Source: Lelliottia sp. WAP21 (lineage in GTDB: Bacteria; Pseudomonadota; Gammaproteobacteria; Enterobacterales; Enterobacteriaceae). Taken from it: 64,000 bases of DNA. Position 1 is the stretch's first letter. Every line of letters begins with the position of its first letter. Location of the stretch: assembly GCF_020532665.2 (NCBI RefSeq), contig NZ_JAIWPG020000017.1:26071-90070 (forward strand), in the 5' to 3' direction. The position numbers were made by a program, and so were the translations under genes. Of the stretch, positions 58,173 through 64,000 are shown piece by piece. The notes under the pieces are model-generated. The model saw only the letters and a program-made list of their open reading frames with translations, was not told where the DNA came from and ran no database searches.

Positions 58173-58355
58173 ATGAGCTGTCTCTTAACACTGGTGTACT
58201 GTCAAATCCTGCCGGACGATCCGATACCTGTCGATCCGGTCCCGGTACCCGATCCTATCCCACGTCCGCAACCTATGCCCGATCCGCCACCCGATGAAGA
58301 ACCGATTAAATTGTCGCATCGGTTAGTCAGATCTGCGAGGATACGCGGCAACTGA
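58173..58355 (+). CDS. 60-residue proline/aspartate-rich microprotein, unknown function
   Basis: Starts MSCLLTLVYCQILPDDP, then a PxPxPxP repeat (VDPVPVPDPIPRPQPMPD), DPPPDEEPIKL and a basic end SARIRGN. The ATG has an excellent ribosome-binding site (CGGAGGGG, spacing about six), which is the main argument that it is translated. The short hydrophobic N terminus is too brief for a standard signal peptide. It lies between fnrS and dbpA and is co-oriented with both. I do not recognise a function. Confidence 0.6.
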   Translation: MSCLLTLVYCQILPDDPIPVDPVPVPDPIPRPQPMPDPPPDEEPIKLSHRLVRSARIRGN

Positions 58356-58382
58356 TTGTGACTTTTACCACGAGAATACATT

Positions 58383-59756
58383 GTGACCGCTTTTTCGACT
58401 TTAAACGTTCTGCCTGCTGCCCAACTCGATAATCTCAACGAGTTGGGCTATCTCGCGATGACCCCCGTTCAAGCCGCCGCGCTGCCCGCTATTCTGGAAG
58501 GGCGTGACGTTCGCGTACAGGCTAAAACCGGCAGTGGCAAAACGGCTGCATTTGGTCTTGGGGTATTGCAGCATATTGATGCGGCCCTGTTCCGTACTCA
58601 GTCACTGGTGCTGTGCCCAACGCGAGAACTGGCCGATCAGGTCGCCGGCGAGTTACGCCGTCTGGCCCGTTTTCTGCCCAATACTAAAATTCTGACGCTG
58701 TGCGGCGGACAGCCGTTTGGCGCGCAACGTGATTCCCTGCAACACGCGCCGCATATTATTGTGGCCACTCCGGGCCGTCTCCTCGACCACCTGCAAAAAG
58801 GCACCGTTTCTCTTGATGCCTTGCAGTCGCTGGTGATGGATGAGGCGGATCGTATGCTGGATATGGGCTTTAGCGACGCCATTGATGAAGTGATCCGTTT
58901 CGCACCCGCCACGCGTCAGACGTTGCTGTTCTCTGCCACCTGGCCTGAAGCGATTGCCGCGATCAGTGGCCGCGTGCAGCAAAATCCGGTGACCATCGAA
59001 ATCGATACTGTTGATGCTTTACCGTCTATCGAACAGCAGTTCTACGAAACCTCCCAGAAAGGGAAAATCACACTGCTGCAAAAATTGCTCAGCAAGCATC
59101 AGCCGTCCTCCTGTGTGGTGTTCTGTAACACCAGGAAAGATTGCCAGGCCGTTCACGATGCGCTCAACGCGGCGGGGCAGAGTACGCTTGCTTTGCATGG
59201 CGATCTGGAGCAGCGCGATCGCGACCAGACACTGGTACGTTTTGCAAACGGCAGCGCACGCGTCCTGGTTGCAACGGATGTCGCTGCGCGTGGTCTGGAT
59301 ATCAAATCGCTTGAGCTGGTGGTTAACTTCGAGCTGGCCTGGGATCCGGAAGTTCATGTCCATCGCATTGGGCGTACCGCGCGCGCCGGGAACAGCGGGC
59401 TGGCGATAAGCCTGTGCGCTCCTGAAGAAGCGCAACGAGCGAACATTCTCTCTGAAATGCTGCAGCTTAAGCTGAACTGGATGAGCGAGCCGGGCAATAT
59501 CTCCATTGTTCCGCTGAAAGCGGAAATGGCGACATTGTGTATCGACGGCGGTAAAAAAGCCAAAATGCGTCCGGGTGACGTCCTGGGGGCGTTAACGGGT
59601 GATATCGGGCTGGACGGTGCAGATATTGGCAAAATCGCCGTTCATCCTGCGCACGTTTACGTCGCGGTACGGCAGTCGGTGGCGCAAAAAGCCTGGAAAG
59701 GTTTACAGAATGGCAAGATCAAAGGCAAGGCGTGCCGTGTCTGGCTGATGAAATAA
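58383..59756 (+). CDS. dbpA: ATP-dependent RNA helicase DbpA
   Basis: DEAD-box helicase activated by hairpin 92 of 23S rRNA; acts in 50S subunit assembly. The 457 residues equal E. coli. Motifs: Q motif MTPVQAAALPAIL, Walker A AKTGSGKTA, DEAD as MDEADRMLD, SAT, and HRIGRTARAG; the C-terminal RNA-binding domain (about 385-457) confers rRNA specificity. Start codon is GTG. Confidence 0.97.
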   Translation: MTAFSTLNVLPAAQLDNLNELGYLAMTPVQAAALPAILEGRDVRVQAKTGSGKTAAFGLGVLQHIDAALFRTQSLVLCPTRELADQVAGELRRLARFLPNTKILTLCGGQPFGAQRDSLQHAPHIIVATPGRLLDHLQKGTVSLDALQSLVMDEADRMLDMGFSDAIDEVIRFAPATRQTLLFSATWPEAIAAISGRVQQNPVTIEIDTVDALPSIEQQFYETSQKGKITLLQKLLSKHQPSSCVVFCNTRKDCQAVHDALNAAGQSTLALHGDLEQRDRDQTLVRFANGSARVLVATDVAARGLDIKSLELVVNFELAWDPEVHVHRIGRTARAGNSGLAISLCAPEEAQRANILSEMLQLKLNWMSEPGNISIVPLKAEMATLCIDGGKKAKMRPGDVLGALTGDIGLDGADIGKIAVHPAHVYVAVRQSVAQKAWKGLQNGKIKGKACRVWLMK

Positions 59757-59767
59757 GCCACAGTGAG

Positions 59768-59794
59768 GCGTCTCAGACGGGGAGTCTGAGACGC
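59768..59794. terminator. terminator between convergent dbpA and ttcA
   Basis: GCGTCTCAGAC and GTCTGAGACGC form a perfect 11-bp stem with loop GGGGA in the 49-base gap between stop codons. Confidence 0.75.
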
Positions 59795-59805
59795 TTACGA
59801 TCACT

Positions 59806-60741
59806 TCACTTCACTTCAACGACGTTCAGGCGCATCGCATCAAGCTGTGAGTCATCTTCTTCCGGCTGCCAGCCTGCTGGCTGGACGGGAATATCTTCAC
59901 GATCGAATGCCAAATCACCACCGTCAACGACGGCGGAACCATGTGTAATACCTTTGAAATCAAACAGGTTAATATCACTGAGATGTGAAGGTACGACGTT
60001 TTGCATCGCGCTAAACATGGTCTCGATACGTCCCGGATAACGTTTGTCCCAGTCACGCAACATATCGGCAATCACCTGACGCTGCAGATTAGGCTGGGAA
60101 CCACACAAGTTGCATGGAATGATCGGGTATTCACGCGCCAGCGCAAAACGTTCGATATCTTTCTCACGGCAGTAGGCGAGGGGACGAATCACAATGTGTT
60201 TCCCGTCATCGCTCATCAGCTTGGGTGGCATCCCTTTCATTTTCCCGCCATAGAACATGTTCAGGAACAGGGTCTGCAAAATATCATCGCGATGGTGACC
60301 CAGCGCAATCTTCGTGGCCCCCAGTTCGGTCGCGGTGCGATACAGAATGCCGCGGCGAAGGCGAGAGCATAATGAGCAGGTTGTTTTACCTTCCGGGATC
60401 TTATCTTTCACGATGCCGTAGGTATTTTCTTCCACAATTTTATATTCCACGCCCTGTTCTTCCAGGTACGCTGGCAGGATGTGTTCAGGGAAGCCTGGCT
60501 GTTTTTGATCCAGGTTAACCGCGACAAGCGAGAAATTAATCGGTGCGCTTTTTTGCAGGCTACGCAGGATCTCCAGCATCGTGTAGCTGTCTTTACCGCC
60601 TGACAGGCAAACCATAATGCGATCGCCTTCTTCAATCATGTTGAAGTCTGCAATGGCCTCACCCACATTGCGACGCAGGCGTTTCTGCAATTTGTTCAGG
60701 TTGTATTGCTCTTTTTTATTAATTTCTTGATTTTGCAGCAT
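59806..60741 (-). CDS. ttcA: tRNA 2-thiocytidine biosynthesis protein TtcA
   Basis: Fe-S enzyme that thiolates cytidine 32 of certain tRNAs. The 311-residue protein has the PP-loop SGGKDSY and the cluster cysteines in CSLCSR and PCNLCGS. It starts [12 protein letters not shown]; the frame is open 14 codons further upstream into the integrase remnant but that part is not conserved. In E. coli K-12 this locus is the Rac prophage attachment region; here the gene is intact and a decayed integrase end lies 19 bases upstream. Confidence 0.96.
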   Translation of the reverse strand: MLQNQEINKKEQYNLNKLQKRLRRNVGEAIADFNMIEEGDRIMVCLSGGKDSYTMLEILRSLQKSAPINFSLVAVNLDQKQPGFPEHILPAYLEEQGVEYKIVEENTYGIVKDKIPEGKTTCSLCSRLRRGILYRTATELGATKIALGHHRDDILQTLFLNMFYGGKMKGMPPKLMSDDGKHIVIRPLAYCREKDIERFALAREYPIIPCNLCGSQPNLQRQVIADMLRDWDKRYPGRIETMFSAMQNVVPSHLSDINLFDFKGITHGSAVVDGGDLAFDREDIPVQPAGWQPEEDDSQLDAMRLNVVEVK

Positions 60742-60760
60742 TTGTACTTTACTCAGATCT

Positions 60761-60994
60761 CTAATGGGGCACCAGTGGGGCACACGAGTTAACGTTCAGC
60801 GCGACCACCTGTTTGCTGTTCATTTCATCTATCCCTGGAGCATAGATTTCATACACCCTCTGCGCATTTTCGTGCCCCATCTGATGGGTAATAAAAGAAG
60901 GGTAAGCGCCTGCTGATAGCAATCAACATGCGAAAGTGTGCCGTGTATGGTACGGATTGCGGCGACGAATGCCAGCACGTTTTATCGCAGACGC
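60761..60994 (-). pseudogene. C-terminal remnant of a phage tyrosine-recombinase integrase
   Basis: Read on the minus strand, about 78 codons encode KRAGIRRRNPYHTRHTFAC, a TGA stop (60923-60925), then LLSAGAYPSFITHQMGHENA, QRVYEIYAPGIDEMN and a tail ending at TAG (60761-60763). This is the catalytic end of a lambdoid-type integrase: TRHTF (box II arginine), MGHEN (histidine) and the nucleophile tyrosine in YEIYA. A second in-frame TGA lies at 60995-60997 and the N-terminal two thirds are missing. It abuts ttcA, the attachment locus used by Rac-type prophages. Non-functional. Confidence 0.8.
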
Positions 60995-61014
60995 TCAACA
61001 TGCCGTTCTTCGAC

Positions 61015-61353
61015 TCAAAAAGAAGGGTAAACCGGCCTCTCATCCAGTTTGTTACAAACAACCAGACCAGTCTCCTCCGCATAGAGGTAGCGATAGGCGT
61101 CAGTTGAGACGGAGTGGAACAGCACATCACCATTCGCAAAGGGGATGACCTCCGTGTCCCCGGATCGTTTATGCCCTGCACCCGTTTCGAAATGACCTCT
61201 CCATTTCTCCTGGGTATGGCCATATTTATGCAGAATGATTTCAACCAGTCCTCTTTCGGGACAGTTAAGGCGTAAAAAGGTAGAGGAGAAGTCTAATGCA
61301 TAGGCGAAAGAGGAAAATGATAACAAGCAAAACAGTAAAACTTTACACACCAT
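61015..61353 (-). CDS. orphan 112-residue secreted protein
   Basis: MVCKVLLFCLLSFSSFAYA is a typical signal peptide with an AYA cleavage site, followed by about 93 mature residues including LDFSSTFLRLNCPERG, KYGHTQEKWRGHFETG and a C-terminal LVVCNKLDERPVYPSF. Two cysteines in the mature part could form a disulfide in the periplasm. No family recognised. It sits directly behind the integrase remnant, so it may be cargo left by the lost element. No good ribosome-binding site; start not certain. The 284 bases upstream (61354-61637) hold no gene I can support. Confidence 0.55.
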   Translation of the reverse strand: MVCKVLLFCLLSFSSFAYALDFSSTFLRLNCPERGLVEIILHKYGHTQEKWRGHFETGAGHKRSGDTEVIPFANGDVLFHSVSTDAYRYLYAEETGLVVCNKLDERPVYPSF

Positions 61354-61637
61354 AATGAAACGCAGCGTCAGTCAAATTGAACCGGGAATTTAACTTAAGT
61401 CATCAGGTGTGGCCTTGCTCTGGATCAATAGCTGAATTTTTTCAACGGGATAGCGAAAACAACCCACGCGAAAGCTCAACGCATAAGCGAAAATTGTTCG
61501 TAAAATATGCGCCCATAGCAGGACGACAGGGTCAGGCATTTGCGGGTTTTCGACCGGGTTCATCTGTCACGGTTTGCTGGTGAGTTTGACGTTTCCTTGC
61601 CAAAATAAACAACACACTCATGTCATGGAGAAGGGTA

Positions 61638-62054
61638 ATGTCTGAAAAACTCAATGCGCAATGTCATTGCGGTGCGGTGGCATTTACGGTGGAACTGACG
61701 GATGGTTTTAACACTATACGGCGCTGCAGCTGTTCGTTTTGTCGAATGAGGGGAGCGATTGCGGTCTCTGCGCCGCTGGCAGGGATCAAGGTCGTCAGAG
61801 GTCAGGATAAGCTGACCGAGTATCGTTTTCACACCAAAACGGCACGACACTTCTTTTGCTCCGTGTGCGGTATTTACACGTTCCATCAGCGTCGCTCCAA
61901 TCCGGAACAGTACGGCGTCAACGTCGCCTGTATCGAAAATGTCTCACCATTTGATTTTCCGATCGTCGAGGTCACCGATGGCGTCAACCATCCCAACGAT
62001 GGCGCATCAAATGGAGTGATAGGCTATCTCACGTTTCAGCCTAAAAAGGCGTAA
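61638..62054 (+). CDS. GFA / CENP-V family zinc protein
   Basis: A 138-residue protein of the glutathione-dependent formaldehyde-activating (GFA, Mss4-like) family. Zinc-binding cysteines are in AQCHCGAV, RCSCSFC and FCSVCGIY. Members bind zinc and sometimes glutathione S-adducts; the specific substrate is not known and formaldehyde detoxification cannot be assumed. The ATG at 61638 has GGAGAAGG in front and is preferred to one six codons upstream. Follows the integrase scar. Confidence 0.85.
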   Translation: MSEKLNAQCHCGAVAFTVELTDGFNTIRRCSCSFCRMRGAIAVSAPLAGIKVVRGQDKLTEYRFHTKTARHFFCSVCGIYTFHQRRSNPEQYGVNVACIENVSPFDFPIVEVTDGVNHPNDGASNGVIGYLTFQPKKA

Positions 62055-62062
62055 AGGGTAAT

Positions 62063-62188
62063 TTAATCAGGATCGAGGCTGATGAGCAGCGAACTGATGT
62101 GCTGCATCACGTTGCCAAAATCAAAGATTAACACGACCCATACACAGGCTAATATCACGAGCATAGTCAGAGATAGACGGGTAAACAC
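62063..62188 (-). CDS. 41-residue single-pass membrane protein
   Basis: A GTG-initiated frame, preceded by AAGGACC at proper spacing, encodes MFTRLSLTMLVILACVWVVL, then IFDFGNVMQHISSLLISLDPD. One transmembrane helix with a positively charged N side and an amphipathic C-terminal helix. Too short for standard gene calling and found by reading the strand. The 3' end is eight bases from the convergent GFA gene stop. Function unknown. Confidence 0.55.
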   Translation of the reverse strand: MFTRLSLTMLVILACVWVVLIFDFGNVMQHISSLLISLDPD

Positions 62189-62219
62189 AAAAGGTCCTTA
62201 AGCACGAGAAGACATCTGC

Positions 62220-62441
62220 TTAGTTTACTTTGGTTTCCTTAAACTTCCCTTTAACGACACCATCGTAATATCGACCTTTTGACACCACCTGCAAAAAATC
62301 GTTGTAAATGCGGAGTGGGACACCCTGATACTGAAGCATGCTGCGGTCATGAAAGCGGATTTCGAGCGTAGCAGTTCGATTATCATACGCGACAGAGGCA
62401 ATACGTGACGATTTTACCGGGTGATGGACCATCGAAGTCAT
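62220..62441 (-). CDS. KTSC-domain protein
   Basis: A 73-residue protein matching the KTSC pattern: VKSSRIASVAYDNRTATLEI, then RFHDRSMLQYQGVP, and a C-terminal SKGRYYDGVVKGKF. The domain is named for lysyl-tRNA synthetase C-terminal occurrence and is common in small proteins and phage genes; its biochemical role is unknown. Start could be the ATG at 62441 or that at 62432. Located 31 bases upstream of the tiny membrane protein gene on the same strand, so they may be cotranscribed. Confidence 0.8.
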   Translation of the reverse strand: MTSMVHHPVKSSRIASVAYDNRTATLEIRFHDRSMLQYQGVPLRIYNDFLQVVSKGRYYDGVVKGKFKETKVN

Positions 62442-62520
62442 CTCTTACTGCCGTGACAGGGACTTCATAATCTTACAGAACAAGGGTGGCCCGCAAGCGA
62501 TTCTGCGCTGGGGACGTTTA

Positions 62521-62543
62521 CGCCCGCGTGAATAACGCGGGCG
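62521..62543 (-). terminator. hairpin after ompN
   Basis: CGCCCGCGT and ACGCGGGCG form a 9-bp stem with a 5-base loop just past the ompN stop. There is no strong T tract on the minus strand. Confidence 0.6.
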
Positions 62544-62549
62544 TTGATA

Positions 62550-63659
62550 TTAGAACTGGTAAACCAGACCTAAAGCAACGATATCATCGGTGCCGATGCC
62601 GTTGTTTTTATAGAATTGATCGTCTTCGTCCAGCAGGTTGATTTTGTAATCAACATAGGTAGACATGTTTTTATTAAAGTAATAGGTTGCGCCTACGTCA
62701 GCATATTTCACCAGATCCTGATCGCCCTGGCCATTGTTCAGGTCTTTACCTTTAGATTGCAGGTAAGAAAGTGTCGGACGTAAACCAAAATCGAACTGGT
62801 ATTGCGCCGTCACTTCAAAGTTTTGTGTTTTATTGGCAACCGCATCTTCATTATCACCATATGGTGTCATGTTGCGGGTTTCAGAATACATGGCAGCCAG
62901 GTAGATATTATTGGCGTCATATTTCAGACCGGCGGTCCAGGCATCGGCTTTATCGCCACCTGCGGTGCTGTAACGGACCTGATCGTTTGTACGGTCAGAG
63001 GAGGTGTAGGCTGCACCCGCCGTTATGCCCATACCAAAGTCATAGGTAGTGGAAATACCGAAGCCGTCACCATTCTCATGACGCATATCACGTCCGTTGT
63101 TGGTGCCTTCCTGATTGTTGCTTGAATCTTCGTTGTTCCCCTGATATTGCAGGGCAAAATTCAGGCCCTGCACCAGACCGTAGAAATCGCTATTACGGTA
63201 GGTTGCCACGCCGTTGGCTCGGCCCGTCATGAAGTTGTCTGCTTTAGAATACGAATCGCCGCCGAACTCTGGCAGCATATCGGTCCAGCCTTCCACGTCG
63301 TACATGACGCCGTAGTTACGACCATAATCGAATGAACCGTAATCGCCCGCGCTCACACCGGCGAATGCCAGACGCGTCCACGACTGATTATCAGACCCTT
63401 CAGTGTTATTAGCCTGAATGTTATACTCCCACTGTGCATAACCGGTCATTAAATCATTAATCTGTGTTTCGCCTTTAAAGCCAAGACGCATATAGGTTTG
63501 ATCGCCATCCGCACCTTTATCATCGGAGAAGTAATGCAGACCATCGACCTTTCCGTATAGATCTAATTTATTGCCGTCTTTGTTGTAAATTTCAGCGGCA
63601 TGTGCTGCGCCGGCCATTAAAAGGGCAGGGATCATCAGTGCCAGTACTTTTCTTTGCAT
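62550..63659 (-). CDS. ompN: trimeric porin OmpN (OmpK37 type)
   Basis: General porin of the OmpC/OmpF family: 369 residues with signal peptide [19 protein letters not shown] and mature start [19 protein letters not shown]. The constriction-loop motif PEFGGDSY, the segment [17 protein letters not shown] and the C-terminal VALGLVYQF with terminal Phe are conserved. Features shared with E. coli OmpN, including NMTPYG and AAMYSETRN, distinguish it from OmpC and OmpF. Usually quiescent; matters for beta-lactam entry when major porins are lost. Divergent from micC with 230 bases of AT-rich DNA between (63660-63889), which holds both promoters. Confidence 0.93.
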   Translation of the reverse strand: MQRKVLALMIPALLMAGAAHAAEIYNKDGNKLDLYGKVDGLHYFSDDKGADGDQTYMRLGFKGETQINDLMTGYAQWEYNIQANNTEGSDNQSWTRLAFAGVSAGDYGSFDYGRNYGVMYDVEGWTDMLPEFGGDSYSKADNFMTGRANGVATYRNSDFYGLVQGLNFALQYQGNNEDSSNNQEGTNNGRDMRHENGDGFGISTTYDFGMGITAGAAYTSSDRTNDQVRYSTAGGDKADAWTAGLKYDANNIYLAAMYSETRNMTPYGDNEDAVANKTQNFEVTAQYQFDFGLRPTLSYLQSKGKDLNNGQGDQDLVKYADVGATYYFNKNMSTYVDYKINLLDEDDQFYKNNGIGTDDIVALGLVYQF

Positions 63660-63889
63660 GAGACTATTCCTTTGCTGTTTTTTTAATTGCTTTGTGAACT
63701 TTCCGGTCTGGAAAGTGGTCTCATGCTAAATCACTCCACTCAGGATAGATAAAATATAATTGTTACGGGTTGAGTAAAATCTTAATGAATTAATTCTGCG
63801 GAAATAGTCATAATTTTTATGAATGAGTTAACTGAAATTATACAAAATAAAAATTATTGAAATGCAGTGTAATGCGGTAGGATAACCCC

Positions 63890-64000
63890 GTTATATGCCT
63901 TTAAGATTCTTTATCCATCATTAAATGATAAAAGTTTAATATAATTAAACGATGATTCATTAATTCCAGGATAAGCCCGAAGCGAATGCTTCGGGCTTTT
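63890..64000 (+). ncRNA. micC: MicC small RNA (porin regulator), reaches window edge
   Basis: In E. coli MicC is encoded divergently beside ompN and represses ompC translation with its 5' end. Here GTTATATGCCTTTA at 63890-63903 is identical to the E. coli MicC seed, and the RNA ends in a terminator AAGCCCGAAGC/GCTTCGGGCTT (63973-63983, 63988-63998) plus T residues that run to the window edge. The body between seed and terminator is not obviously similar to E. coli. TAGGAT (63878-63883) is a plausible -10. Position, seed and terminator together support the call. Confidence 0.85.

Noticed and set aside
60849..61244. 131-residue minus-strand open frame upstream of ttcA
   Set aside because: It reads out of frame across the integrase remnant and the 112-residue secreted-protein gene; its composition is not protein-like and the integrase similarity is in another frame.
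61390..61563. 57-codon minus-strand frame beginning MNPVENPQMPDPVV
   Set aside because: No ribosome-binding site and no recognisable pattern beyond a moderately hydrophobic middle; could be debris of the lost prophage but cannot be supported as a gene.

Overview
This window is a stretch of enteric (Enterobacteriaceae) chromosome. Gene content and protein sequences point to the Enterobacter / Lelliottia / Leclercia side of the family rather than Escherichia. The backbone follows the Escherichia coli order: topA-cysB-ymiA-yciX-ymiC-acnA, ribA, pgpB, lapAB, pyrF-yciH, osmB, yciT, yciZ, pdeR, rnb, yciW, fabI, sapABCDF, pspF/pspABCD, the ycjM-V carbohydrate cluster with ompG and ycjW, ycjXF, tyrR, tpx, ycjG, mpaA, mppA, dgcM, zntB, fnrS, dbpA, ttcA, ompN and micC. 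The window opens inside topA, about 60 codons of which lie outside, and closes inside the terminator of micC.

Layout. Bases 1-13365 are housekeeping: topoisomerase I, sulfur regulation (CysB), aconitase A, riboflavin and membrane-lipid genes, the LapAB control of LPS synthesis, and pyrimidine synthesis. Several very small membrane proteins sit upstream of acnA. Bases 13558-16412 hold a crotonase-fold DSF synthase (rpfF) tail-to-tail with the FI-PAS-GGDEF-EAL receptor rpfR (= pdeR/yciR). This is a fatty-acid quorum-sensing pair that E. coli K-12 lacks because it has only the receptor. Bases 16734-28905 carry RNase II, FabI, the Sap ABC transporter and the phage-shock system (pspE is missing). 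Bases 29111-42850 are a complete glucoside cluster: glucosylglycerate and kojibiose phosphorylases, an ABC importer with an intact ATPase (YcjV), gulose-to-glucose epimerising enzymes, beta-phosphoglucomutase, the porin OmpG and the LacI-type regulator YcjW. Bases 43006-51234 cover the heat-shock pair ycjXF, TyrR with a clear autoregulatory box, Tpx and murein-peptide recycling (ycjG, mpaA, mppA).

Bases 51235-56741 are the most signal-transduction-rich part: a small membrane protein, the diguanylate cyclase DgcM, an MHYT-GGDEF-EAL protein and a chemoreceptor with no periplasmic sensor. With rpfR this gives three cyclic-di-GMP proteins in the window, two of which (PdeR and DgcM) form the known local switch for curli in E. 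coli. Bases 56913-60741 are zntB, the anaerobic sRNA FnrS with its FNR box, a proline-rich microprotein, dbpA and ttcA. Directly upstream of ttcA lies the decayed 3' end of a tyrosine-recombinase integrase, at the locus where E. coli carries the Rac prophage. It is followed by an orphan secreted protein, a GFA-family protein, a tiny membrane protein and a KTSC protein. The window ends with the quiescent porin OmpN and the divergent sRNA MicC.

I saw no rRNA, tRNA, CRISPR array or intact insertion sequence. Identifications rest on reading the translations and comparing them with remembered family sequences; no database search was run.
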